Positions 54,078-64,000 of a DNA stretch of 64,000 nt are shown in pieces. Source of the stretch: Larix kaempferi (Eukaryota; Streptophyta; Pinopsida; Pinales; Pinaceae); the NCBI GenBank assembly GCA_027924585.1, contig BSBM01002079.1, positions 558,001 through 622,000 on the forward strand, in the 5' to 3' direction. The position numbers were made by a program, and so were the translations under genes. The number at the start of each line of letters is the position of its first letter. Position 1 is the first letter of the stretch. Under the pieces are notes generated by a model, which was not told where the DNA came from, ran no database searches, and saw only the letters and a program-made list of their open reading frames with translations.

Positions 54078-55457
54078 TGTTGGCTGCTTTTTGGACAGAC
54101 CCGGGTTTTAATGAAGCGCAGCAACAAAACCCCTTGGCGCACTGGCCCTCTCGGCAACGAGCTGCACAGCAGCTCGAGGTCTCACCCGAAGTGGCTATGG
54201 GGGGGCTAAGGAATCAGATTTCCTTAACACGGGCGATGCAGAGACTGTTCTATCCTCCTTGGCGGTTCTTCGAAGGTGAATGTCTGACCCTTCCAGACTT
54301 ACGAGCGCAACAACGCTCAGCTCCTGCTCAGCAACCTAGCTGCGCGGCACTTTCCCTCCTGCGCTAGGGCCAATTACCCTCTGCGCGGATATTCTATGCG
54401 TCGTCTCGCTAGCGCATCCGTCGCAGCAACAAGTTCTCCTATCGCTACGGCGACGTTATCTACCGAGTCCTTCGACCCTTAACGATTATAGTCCTCAAGG
54501 AAGCTCCAAGAACTTACTCAATACACTCCTAAAGATAATGCAATATTTCTGTATTTGTTGTTAGTAAGCTAAAACAGGCAATCATTTCAATCACAACATC
54601 ACAATAGCGAGAAATATGAAGTCCACCTCCACGGAGAAAACCACGTCCACGGGAGTATCTTATATTAACCAGAAAATGATAGACTTATACAATATGCTAC
54701 GCACACAGCTGCAGCCTTAGATCTTTCCAGGAAACTCCACGCACACAGCTGGGAGCCCTTCTCTCGATCTAGTCTCTTCCTCTTCAGAGATTACAATAGT
54801 TCAGACATCGCCTCGGACTGTCTGCAACTCAAGGATTAGCTTCACTACTAACCCGCTTACTGACTAGCTAGCTATCTGTCTAACCAACTAACTGACTCTC
54901 TAACATCTACCCATTACAATTATTCATATATATAGGTGGCCATGGCGGTCACACCTTTACAAAACTGTGGGCCTTTCCCAGCAGTAATCCCCAAAAACCC
55001 TAACCACGCACATGGCTAGGTGTACTGTTGGCGCCGCTTGCAGTCATCTCGCCGCTTCCTGCAGGCTCCATGAATTCCGGCGCAGCTTACGGGTATGGGT
55101 GCCTTGTCCTTCGCCTTCAATGCTTTGGTCCGTTGCTCCTCCTTGATCCGAGCAACCATAACTTCTGTACTTAGCTTTAAATGAGGGTAGCTGAGCCCTC
55201 TACTCCATTGCTTCATTGATTATGGTAGCTGGGCTTTCCACTCTGCTACCTTCATTCCCTTCTGACGTGCGCGCGAGCTCCGCGATTTTCGGTCTGTGAT
55301 CTGCGCTAAGCTCCTCCATCTGGCACCGTACTGCGCACCGTCTTCTTCTGTCCCCAAAATTGGTGCTTATTCAAAACTTTAGCACTTTCTCTTCCCTACT
55401 TGTGTTTTTCCCTCAAAATTCGCAGCTTTTACCATAGCTGCGGCCTTGGCTCCAACA
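54078..55457 (-). repeat. 3' LTR of element E
   Basis: 1380 bp with inverted ends TGTTGG/CCAACA. TATATATA at 54934-54927 on the minus strand is a likely TATA box. The base composition is more balanced than in the surroundings. Confidence 0.75.
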
Positions 55458-55469
55458 GGCCCCTAACAC

Positions 55470-57018
55470 TTACTTGTGGCTCGCCCTCGAGCCACTCGCA
55501 CTAGCGTGTGGGCGCTTTACTTGCGCATCTGCTTTTGCTTGGGTCTGCGCGAATGCTTTCTTCCACTGCGCAATAGCGGAGTCCAATTCATCGACACACT
55601 CCACAGCTGTCTGAACCGTTTCTGCAGTGGCTTCTTCTTTAGTTACGGCCTCAATCACCTCTTGAGATTCGGCAATTTCTTTGATTGTTGCCTCGACTTG
55701 GCCCACGATGTCAGCATACTCATCCATAAATGGCTGAATGTTGTTGGTGAGATTCTCATCTTCAGTTCTGAGCTTGTGCAGTTGCTGTTGCATTCTGCGC
55801 ACTTCGCTCATTTTCTTCATTTTTGGTAAGCCTGTTAAGGCCTTAGCTTCTTCAGTCAGAACAGTTAAGGACTGTTCTGCGGCTTGTACCTGTTCCAAAA
55901 GACCAACTTTAAAAGGGAGCTTCTCAAGCTCCGTCCAAGCTTCCATAGCTTGGCTCATCAGGTTCTCAGCTTCCTGCATTCTGTCTTTCATCTGTGTGGA
56001 AGCTCTGCTCAGTGCTTCAAATTGTTCCTGCGCATCATCCGTAAACTGCGTGGCAACACGAGCTTCCAGCTCGGCGATCTGGGTTCTATGGCCCTCAGCC
56101 ATAGCAACTATTTCATGCTCCAGAGTTTTCACCCTTCCTCCAAGAATTTGAACCTTCTCAACCAGAGGGAGGTCTGGTTGAATTTCGTAAGCGGGCAACT
56201 CCTGGGTAATCTCATCCACTGCGTTTCTTATGCCGATGTATTGCGCCTCATAAAGTGCAAGTTTCTCAGAGATATTCTTATGGCTTGCCTTCAGCTCTAT
56301 CTCCTGCGATTGCAGTCGTTGGTTTTCTTGGAATGTAGAGAGATCTCTAGCTCTCAACTCAAGAGAAACTTTCTCATGTACTAGCTGTAGAGTCTCTATA
56401 GGTATCAGAGACAAATTTATTTCAACAGGTCCAACGGCGCTTACCTGTAGTGCAGCTAGAGGATCCGGAAGTGTCATGCTTGTAGGCGGAATGTGCACGA
56501 CAGTATGCCTTTCTATGAGTTCTTCAACTCACTCAGTACTTGTGGTTACTTGTGGCGCCTGCGAAGTAGATGTTGGCGCATGGGTCTGTGCAATCCTTCC
56601 TGCGAGACCTTTTATTTCCACAAACTGGAGGTCTAGAGCACTTCTGATGTGAGCGTGCGTGTTCTGCAGCTCGTGAAATTGCTCTTTCAAATACTGGTCG
56701 ATCCTCGAGGGAATGGCCTTAGAGGGATGCGACACCTTTTGTTTCTTGGTTGCTGGCTCTGTCGAGCCTTCATCACTTCTTTGCTCAGGGGCTTCCTTGC
56801 CCTTATCTTTCTCGTGCGCAGCGGCGGGTGGCATCGCGGATGTGATGTCGGCGGCTTCTCTCCATTCGTCTGACCAAGACTTGATAGTTTCTTCGACATC
56901 TTTGGTGGTCATCCTGTAAAGGCCTACAGCCCATTCCTCTTGAATGCCGCAGGGACGGAGGTAAAGTTGATGTAAGTCGGCAGTAAAAGCCAACTTTCCT
57001 TCATATATCCTCGCTGTT
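55470..57018 (-). pseudogene. Coiled-coil protein of element E, one internal stop
   Basis: One frame runs from the break through YEGKLAFTADLHQLYLRP to a stop at 55472-55470, interrupted by TGA at 56531-56529. The first part has a Lys/Glu-rich linker and a nuclear-localisation-like ATKKQKVSHPSK. The second half is a long heptad-rich region (VEKVQILGGRVKTLEHEI, QVQAAEQSLTVLTEEAK, MQQQLHKLRTEDENL) typical of coiled coils. No Gag, RT or integrase motif is present. Its place directly before the 3' LTR marks it as an additional reading frame of an LTR element, or as the only gene of a non-autonomous one. The function is unknown. Confidence 0.65.
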
Positions 57019-57023
57019 ACATA

Positions 57024-58388
57024 GTTTCCAAAACACTCCCTTCAGCTCCTCTTCTTCTACTACTGCCATCAGTGTGTGATTATCATCCTCATCCACAAAC
57101 CGAGGAAAAAGTTGTGCCATCCTGACAATCTCCAGAATACTAGCCTGTGCAGGTGCCTTAAAGAGTGATTGGAAATGATCAACCCCCACCCCAGCCATAC
57201 TTTCAAAAGTAGTCTGGGGATCCCCCGAAGAGTCTTCCAGGCTCCATATGGTATTAGACGCCTTTCTACCTTTAGCATATGCATGAAAGAATTTAGTATT
57301 CTCATCGCCAGCCGAGAGCCACAGTGCCCTGCTTTTAAGTCGCCATGTTTCCTCGTTTTCCAATAAAAGCAAGTTCCTCCTACCTTCCAGAGATGTCAAA
57401 TGTGCTTTCTCTTCAATAGAGCCAAGTCCCCCAGTGCCAGAGTCATAAATAGACTGTAGTTCCAATTCAATCGCCTTCAGTTCTCTTTCATCCCTACCCT
57501 TCTTTTCATAGGCCCATTCCTTCACAGGTCGCTTAATTCTTTTGATATTAGCAGAGAACTGATGGGAGGCAGATTGTCCCCCCCTGGGTTGTAGTGTACC
57601 CAAAGGGATCCCACCAAGTCAAAAAAGGTCTCATCTTGTAACCAGATCTTATTGAATTTCATCGGTCCAGCAGGTTTAGTAGGTCCATCCCTAATCTCCA
57701 AGAAAATGGGAAAGTGGTCAGAAGAGCCCCCCGACCCTACCCACTGTCTCAATAGGTATCTTCTGTCCACAAAAAGTTCTGACACCAGAAACCTATCCAG
57801 TCGTTTCTCAACCCTATAGTCACCTGTCCTGTTATTCCTCCATGTAGCTTTAAGTAGGGTAGGTTCAATATCCAACAAATCATGTGTAACCAACATGTGG
57901 GTGAAGTAGTCAGCAAATGGATCAGGCCTAGCCCTACTACCCCAAACTTCATCCGAGCCAAGAGAAAAATTTAAATCCCCACCGAGGATCATATTCCCAT
58001 CCTGCATCACAGGATTCGAGAGTAGAGAATCCCAGAAAGGAACCCGGTTCAAGTATGGTCCATAAACATTTACCACCGTAAAGAGTTCACCAATATCAAG
58101 AGAGCTGCATGTCATCCCCAATGCCGCTTCCACACCCCAGAGGTTATGGCACTGCACCGAGCGAGAGTTCCAACCCATAGCCAGGCCACCGGACCGACCA
58201 CGAGCATCCAAGGTAGCAAAGAACCATCCTCCAAACCAGCTTTCAAGTAACGTTTTAATACCCTCACCAACACCCATAGTCTCCCGGAGTAGAATGATAT
58301 CCGGGTGTTCAATGGATACCACTCTACGAAGAGCTGCTTTTTTATGGGGACCAGCAAGACCCCTGCAGTTAAAAGACATAACCTTCAT
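57024..58388 (-). pseudogene. LINE ORF2, 5' part: apurinic-type endonuclease and linker
   Basis: It starts at an ATG at 58388 that overlaps the ORF1 stop. The endonuclease domain has MSFNCRGLAGP, VNVYGP, GGDLNF and SDHFPIFLEI, the metal and catalytic motifs of the exonuclease-endonuclease-phosphatase fold that nicks target DNA. The usual Glu after the ILLRET motif is present. A frameshift near 57560 separates it from the linker to RT (ENEETWRLKSRALWLSAGDE, NTKFFHAYAKGRKASNTI). It stops at about 57024, where element E begins. Confidence 0.88.
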
Positions 58389-60382
58389 TAACGACCCCTC
58401 TTCGGGGCACGCACCGCTCTAAGCGCCCGTTCAATCGTTGCCTGTTTGCCATCCATCAGGTCTATCTTGGCCTTGGATTGTGCTTTAGAGAGATTAGATT
58501 TCCTACCACGGCCCTTCCCAATTTTATTCAACCCAGCCCCCAACCCACCCGGGGAAACTTTGGTGAGTGAACGAAGAAAATAACCAGAGTCCGATGAGGT
58601 AGTAGTAGTAGGTGAAGACTATCCATCTACAGGCCCTGGATCATATCCAGACGGTAGGTCCAGCAGCCTCATCCCCGAGTCCGGCATAGTAGTGTGAGTG
58701 GAGGAGGGGGTAAGTGGAGAGGTAGGGATGTCAGGTTCAATACCAATAGGTTCCCCCATATCCAAAGCCAAGGAGATATGTAAATTTTTTAAAGCCTCTA
58801 ACTAGTCCGGATTATCCAAAGTGCAATTTTTTAAAACAAAATGAAAGGAGAGGGGATTAATGGAATGAGTAATACCCGCCGACGACGGCCCAGGAGTCGT
58901 TGCAGGAGCAATTGGAAGCACCATCACAGAAGATCCAGGTACCGGCTGTCCAACATTGGTCGCCGCCAAACCCTGTTCCTGTAGTAAGCCTTCAGTCCCA
59001 ACCGCCGAAGCCCCAGGTCCCATGTGAGCAACACCCAGTGGGTCATCCATAACCCGTGTGTTGTCATGGCCCTCATCCGCTTCCAACGCCACGACAAGAG
59101 GAGGTCCGGTAACTGGTGCAGGAGTTGGCCGTGTAGCTCCCGCAGCATTAGTAGATTTATGAGTCCCTCCAGTTTTCCTCCGAAGAGGGAGATGACATTC
59201 AGCCACCGGGTGGCCATAAGCATGACAACGGCGACATCTGAAAGGAACGTTTTCATAGTCCAATTTCTGAACATAAACGAAGGGTCCCCAACTGAGGGTT
59301 ACATCCGGTGCTAACCCATCTCTGATATTCAGGTTTACAAGAATACGGGCAATCTTCCTTTGTCGGGTCTGAAGAAAATTGTAATCCCCATCCAAATAGG
59401 TACCAATCAGATTACCTATCCCCTTAAAATGTCTCTCCGACCAGTAATGTAGTGGCAATCCCAGTAACCGAACCCACAGTGGAACAATATCAAGCCGTTC
59501 ACGGCTCGCATCAAACATCGGATGCCAGGGTTTGATCATGACAGGGCAATGATCCCAGCTCCAGTTGGAGTTAAGTACCCATCTAGTATGTGCCTCCGAG
59601 TGGAAGTTAAACGCGAACCAGTTGCGGGTTAATTCCACAACTTCAGGGGAATAACCTAATTCAGCAGCCCAATTTTCTCCCACCCATGCTTCAATGGTGC
59701 TCAAAGAGAAAGATCTACCTAGAGCCTTACCAACCAAGGTTATACTGGACATCGTGAGTAATTGATTCCACTCAATGTCTTCCCCCAGGGCATAGTTATA
59801 TTTGTGCCTGCTCAGCTTGAGCCATCTTTTTCTGCCTCGTTTCACCCGATGTAGGGAATCATCTGATGATGGCCCTCCCCAGTCTTCAGAACTAGTGCCA
59901 GATCCCACACAAGGGCTAGCGAACCCACGATGTTCATGCACTTCCAGTAACCCCTGCTGTGAAACCTCCTACGCCCCAGCAGTGTTTATGACAGGAGAAG
60001 GGTTTGTAGATGATACCACCCTACCTGTTCCCTGAGTTCCATCAAGAGCCGCAAGTGCACCATGCTTACCCACCGCCGAGACCTCGAGGGCATTGAGAAC
60101 CTGTTCAGAAGACCAAAGAGTAGTCCCAACCTCCGGTAAAGGTGTAGCTGAAGGAGTACGTTCTGTCAAGACGTTTAACGGCCCAGAACCTAAGGAGCTG
60201 GCAAGAAACCCGGAAGGCGAGAACCCTAGTTCCGGGTTGTTCTCCATAGTAGGTATAATCACCGCCCCATCCGCAACAGAAAGTGCCCCATCCTGCCACC
60301 CGGCACCCAAAGGCTGGGTCCAGATGGGCAGATCATCCGACGTATCAAAAGCATAGTCCACCAGTTCTTCATAACGCGCCAT
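58388..60382 (-). pseudogene. LINE ORF1 (DUF4283/CCHC nucleic-acid-binding protein), 664 codons with three stops
   Basis: It begins MARYEELVDYAF at 60382. One frame runs the whole length, with in-frame stops at 59971-59969, 58804-58802 and about 58620. The middle part is a DUF4283-type domain (LTMSSITLVGKALGRSFSL, FNFHSEAHTRWVLN, PLWVRLLGLPLHYWSE) followed by a zinc knuckle CRRCHAYGHPVAEC. A Pro/Ala-rich region and a basic C-terminal end (KIGKGRGRKSNLSKAQSK) complete it. Plant L1 ORF1 proteins bind the element RNA. Its final TAA overlaps the ATG of ORF2 as TAATG. Confidence 0.85.
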
Positions 60383-60646
60383 GACGGGCACGCCCACAGT
60401 AAAATATTAAACAGTAAAAAGGCAAATACAAACCCCCGAGGGTTTAACCACGAACCAAAAGACCTAGCAAAAATCAAACGGGAGAAAATAGTGTGCTGTG
60501 GTGTAGTTTGTCACCGTGCAAATATTTGTGTCAGGCTGATAAGCCTGACCATGATCAACCCCCGACGCCCTTCACAAGAAATCCGCCATTGCAAACCCTT
60601 TCGAGCTCCAAGAAACCTTTGCATCCATAGTCTTCGTTCTTTCCAA

Positions 60647-60658
60647 ATTTTGTGATAT
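60647..60658. other. LINE target site duplication, right copy
   Basis: ATTTTGTGATAT, identical to 52037-52048. It marks a full-length 5' end of the LINE. Confidence 0.85.
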
Positions 60659-60704
60659 AATATATCGTGTATTCATCAATTAATTGTTGCAGGTTCTTCA
60701 CATA

Positions 60705-60716
60705 TGGTATTAGAGC
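60705..60716 (+). other. Primer binding site of element D (tRNA-iMet)
   Basis: TGGTATTAGAGC matches the iMet site in 11 of 12 bases and follows the LTR end TTCACA by two bases. Confidence 0.75.
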
Positions 60717-61703
60717 ACTTTCTTGGGCTCGTTGGGTGAAATTTATGCCAAAAACCAAATTTCGCATCTGTTGCAGGTTTGGATCTGGGAATAATCCATA
60801 TCCTCTTAACTGTGGGAAGTACTTGGGCATAAGCCCTAAAACTCATTGTGAGGAGTACCACAGGAACCCCGAAGTAGCTGGCCCATTGAGAGGACCTGCT
60901 AACGAAAATAGCAACAACCCCTACCTGATTGACTAGTTCCCACCCGTGAGGTAAACCAAGAGCTGTCGTTTCTGGCAAAACAGTTATCAGATTTACCTAA
61001 GCCGTGGAGTGAGGGGTACTGCCCCAATACACAAGCCGTCAGACAACATTCGTGGCCGAGTGAATCCCCTGAATCGTTAGGAAGCCGAGCATAACTAGGG
61101 TCCATATCTATTTTTAGCTGCAAAATCTCAGATTTCCTCTGTCCAGAACTGTTTCCAATCACTTCCGCGTTGTTGTTGATTCATCTGTTTCCGATCACTT
61201 CAGCGTCGTTGCTGATCTATCTGTTTCCGATCCCTTCTGCGCCATTGCCGATCCATTCTTGGAAAAAAAAAAAAAAATTTCGCCATATCTCCCTTGTTTT
61301 CACTTTGTTTCCCTTGAAAATTCCCTGACACCCCTGTAATCCCATTTTGCATATTTCATTCCTGAGAACCCTATCCCAAATTCCACTTCCCAAAGCCAGA
61401 AATCCCACATTTGTCTATTTTTAGGGTTTTCCATAATTTCTTCGACTTTCACCCAATCGCCTTCAAATTTTACCACAGAGTTCATTTCTTAATTCTGCTT
61501 CTTTGTCCCTCTCTGCCAAATTTTCTCATTCTTTCACCCCGCTTCTAAAATCCTCATTTTCTGCTTCCCTGTCCATTCGACAGTGTCCAACAACTAGTCA
61601 AACCCAAATTAACCTTTAGATTTTTTCCCAAATCCAGATTTTCCTTTATTGAAACAGTTTCTATTTTTGTTTTTCTACCCACTCAAAAAAAAAACTCCTG
61701 GTT
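60717..61703 (+). other. Untranslated leader of element D
   Basis: About 1 kb between the primer site and the gag ATG. Apart from the 36-bp repeat and an A13 run at about 61263 I see no gene. A minus-strand open stretch here has no motif. Confidence 0.5.
61149..61256 (+). repeat. Three 36-bp tandem copies in the leader of element D
   Basis: CTGTTTCCRATCMCTTC starts at 61149, 61185 and 61221, with a GCGYYRTTGYYGAT segment in each. Confidence 0.85.
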
Positions 61704-63035
61704 ATGGTTGTCACCCGCGCAGGAGAAAAACCCATGGAGGAAGCACTTGCAGCCATCCAAGCCAAACTCTAGGATCTGGATGAAAAATTTCTCGGCCTCC
61801 ATCTTGAGCATTCAACCATGAACAACAAACGACAGTCCGAGTCTTCATCAGACAATGAGTTCTCTTCTTCTAGGAATTTATGTGGTCCGAAGCTTGATTT
61901 TCCTTGCTTCAATGGTACTGATCCAATTGGATGGATCTATCATGCAGAACAGTATTTCAATCTGCATAATACTTTTGATTTCAACAATGTTCCACTTGCA
62001 TCCTTTCATTTGGAACAAGAAGCTCTTCAATGGTACCATTGGTACATCAAGGCTCATGAAGAGCCAAATTGGCTAGATTTTTGCCAACTCCTTTTGCAAC
62101 AATTTGGTCCTAATGCTTTTGATGACTTCACAGGATCCCTCACTAAACTTCGCCAAATTGGCACTATGAGAGAGTATTAAACCAGATTTGAGAAACTAGC
62201 TAACCACAACGAAGGATTGCCTGATGACTTCTACCGGAGTTGTTTTATCAGTGGTCTAAAGGATGCAATCCGCTCTGAGGTCAAAATGTTCTGTCCCAAC
62301 ACAATGATGGAAGCCCTAGGGTTGGCTAAGTTGTAAGAAGACAAGATTGCAGCCCAACAGTGCTCCAAACCCACTTTTGTTCCCTTCTGAAATATGGGTT
62401 CTCAATGATCTCCCATCCCGCCAGCTCCTCGACCAACTCCTATCAAACATTTGTCTGAAACAGAGACGTAGGCATGCAGAGAAAAATGGCTTTGTTATAA
62501 TTGTGATGAGAAATTCACTCGGGGACATAAATGTGTTCAGCAAAAGCTCTATCTCTTGGATTTGGATTCTCCACCTGCATTTGAAATTGGTGAAGAAGCT
62601 CCATATACAATGGATGCTCAAGTGGACATTCAAGAGCCACCTATTGACCCTCTGTCTCAGGACGACCAGCCAGAGATATATCTCCATGCTTTAGCTGGAA
62701 TCACCACCCCCCAAACAATGTGGGTCAGGGGTTACTTCAAGAAGCTTCCTCTTACAATACTCATTGATTCTGGTAGCACTCATAATTTCATTAACCCACG
62801 GATCGCCAAACAGACTGATTGTTGTATCCATCCTTGCTCCAACTTTGAAGTCATGGTTACCAATGGGGGCACCTTACGTTGTAAATGGAAGTGTCGTAAT
62901 GTGCGCATCTCTATGAGAGATTATAACCTACGCTCTGACATGTTTGACTTGACCTTAGGTGGATGTGATGTGGTTTTGGGCGCTCAATGGCTACACACAC
63001 TTGGCCCCATCTTATGGGATTTTGCTAAACTTTGA
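61704..63035 (+). pseudogene. gag-protease region of element D
   Basis: It starts MVVTRAGEKP at 61704 and continues in one frame with several stops (for example 62178-62180). The Gag core reads LDFPCFNGTDPIGWIYHAEQ, a HLEQEALQWY segment, then RFEKLANHNEGLP. A knuckle-like CYNCDEKFTRGHKC lies at about 62490. The protease has an intact LIDSGSTHNF active site at about 62764, followed by GCDVVLGAQWL. The CYNCDEK-type motif is typical of several chromovirus-like Ty3/gypsy lineages. The stops show an inactive copy. Confidence 0.8.
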
Positions 63036-64000
63036 TGCAGTTTTTCCCCAATGGACAAAAGCACACATTGAAAGGATTACAACTATGGTCTCTCAGCATT
63101 ATCAGTTCACATCGCATGGAAAAATTCCTTAAGAAGAATTCACATGGTCTCATCGCTCAGATCCATTCCATTCAGATGCAACCATCAACGGTCTCCACTA
63201 CTCCATTAGATCTACAACAAATTCGGGATCGATATACAGGTGTATTTGCTGAACCAGTGGGATTTACACCTTCAAGGCCAGAGGACCATCGTATTCAGAT
63301 CCTTCCTGGAAACGTTCCCCAACATCAGGCCCTATCGCTACCCATTTTACCAAAAAACAAAGATTGAAATGCTCGTTCAGGAATTACTGAAGCAAGGTAT
63401 TATTCACCCAAGCACTAGTTCCTTTTCTTCACCAGTTCTTCTTGTCCGCAAAAAAGATGGGTCATGGCTCCTCTACATTGACTTCCGAGCACTTAATCAC
63501 CTCACCATCAAGGATAAGTTTCCAATTCCTGTTGTTGATGAGCTTCATGGTGCTCAATTTTTCTCCAAGTTGGATCTTCGTTCTGGGTATCATCAAATTT
63601 GGGTTAATGAGGATGATATCCCTAAAACAACTTTTTGCACACATGATGGCCACTATGAGTTTTTGGTCATGCCCTTTGGCCTCACTAATGCTCCTTCCAC
63701 ATTCCAAGCCTTGATGAATAAAATATTCCAGCCCTACTTGCGGAAATTCATTCTGGTATTCTTTGATGATATCCTCATCTACAGTAAAACATAGGCTGAA
63801 CATCTCCAGCATCTGGATCTTGTAATGCAACTTTTCTTTGTCCATCATCTCTACACCAAAAAGTCTAAATGTGGTTTTGGATAGAAGGAAGTCGAGTATC
63901 TCAGGCACATTATCTCAGCACAAGGGCTTCGCGTGGATCCTGCCAAAATCACTTCCATGAACAATTGGCTACATACTCAGACACTCAAGAGCCTTCGTGG
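63036..64000 (+). pseudogene. RT region of element D, truncated by the window end
   Basis: After a frameshift near 63030 and back again near 63360, the RT reads [73 protein letters not shown] and the catalytic FFDD in [12 protein letters not shown]. It is followed by a TAG at about 63792. A further recognisable segment continues to the window end. Confidence 0.85.

Larger units (their letters stand above)
54078..57024 (-). mobile_element. LTR element E remnant inside the LINE: one LTR plus 3' interior
   Basis: On the minus strand an interior segment with one reading frame (57024-55470) is followed by a polypurine tract (TTAGGGGCC next to 55457) and a 1380-bp LTR (55457-54078) with ends TGTTGG...CCAACA. 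The 5' LTR and 5' interior are missing, together with the LINE RT region, so a deletion followed the insertion. The right junction near 57024 is approximate. Confidence 0.75.
52049..60646 (-). mobile_element. L1-type LINE inserted in the LTR of element D, itself disrupted
   Basis: The 12-bp target duplication ATTTTGTGATAT lies at 52037-52048 and 60647-60658. On the minus strand the element runs from 60646 (5' end, about 265 bp 5' UTR) through ORF1 and ORF2 to a poly(A) tail seen as the T run at 52049-52056. The endonuclease, the linker, and the C-terminal zinc-finger and RNase H regions of ORF2 are present. The RT core is missing, replaced by LTR element E (54078-57024). Confidence 0.9.
51700..64000 (+). 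mobile_element. Ty3/gypsy retrotransposon D, LTR split by a LINE; open at window end
   Basis: The left LTR part (start unresolved, about 51.7 kb) runs to 52048 and resumes after the LINE at 60659-60702. It carries a TATATAAG box at about 51933 and an AATAAAAG signal at about 52028, just before the split. An iMet-like primer site at 60705, a 1-kb leader, gag (from 61704), protease and RT follow to the window end. Stops and frameshifts are moderate in number. Confidence 0.75.

Noticed and set aside
54061-54110. Target duplication of element E
   Set aside because: Only one LTR is left, so the 5 bp next to it (GTCCC) have no partner to compare with.

Overview
The window is nuclear plant DNA from a large, retrotransposon-rich genome. 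The evidence is eukaryotic tRNA genes without encoded CCA, intronless MAPKKK genes, plant-type L1 LINEs with a C-terminal RNase H, and Ty3/gypsy elements primed by tRNA-iMet. The old, heavily mutated and nested retroelements and the very AT-rich spacers suggest a gymnosperm, but that is inference. No organelle, bacterial or viral gene cluster is present.

Host genes are few. Two related intronless protein kinases of the MEKK-type MAPKKK class lie about 30 kb apart in opposite orientations: 14695-16455 (+) and 44409-46085 (-). They share a core promoter (a CCCACGGGG block next to TTTATAA) and a Cys-rich tail, which is duplicated in the first gene. The second gene sits in a broken tandem duplication: its 3'-side flank and its promoter recur at 47178-48080 without the kinase between them. 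RNA genes are an intron-containing tRNA-Ile(UAU) at 9698-9786 and a tRNA-Phe(GAA) at 17741-17813. Next to the latter are decayed tRNA-Thr copies and a tRNA-Phe 3' half.

Mobile elements from left to right: a decayed Ty3/gypsy (-) at 1-3421 with its LTR beyond; a non-coding LTR-plus-leader block near 6150-8400; a decayed Ty3/gypsy (+) of the same lineage as the first, from about 21.7 to 33.77 kb; inside the LTR of that element, a young complete LTR element at 22246-31211 (5-bp target duplication ATTGG, LTRs differing by 3 substitutions and 1 indel) that encodes only a Gag; a Ty3/gypsy (-) at about 34.57-41.65 kb with a 4.03-kb LTR; a LINE 3' fragment; and at the right end a Ty3/gypsy (+) whose LTR was split by an L1 LINE (-) at 52049-60646 (12-bp target duplication). 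That LINE was itself invaded by another LTR element (54078-57024), and its reverse transcriptase region is now missing.

The most striking object is in the Gag-only element. Downstream of gag, at 24140-24703, ten consecutive segments can each fold as an H-type pseudoknot. The paired stems differ from copy to copy yet stay complementary, while the order and loop sizes are kept. This looks like a selected tandem pseudoknot domain in the 3' part of a retrotransposon RNA.

Stretches where I see no gene: 4300-5300, 5540-5820, 8400-9300, 13030-14600, 19090-21700, 42120-44400 and 48080-51560. They hold AT-rich DNA and short tandem duplications, listed individually. The stretch 9790-12840 is probably unique sequence and may contain a gene fragment that I could not identify.
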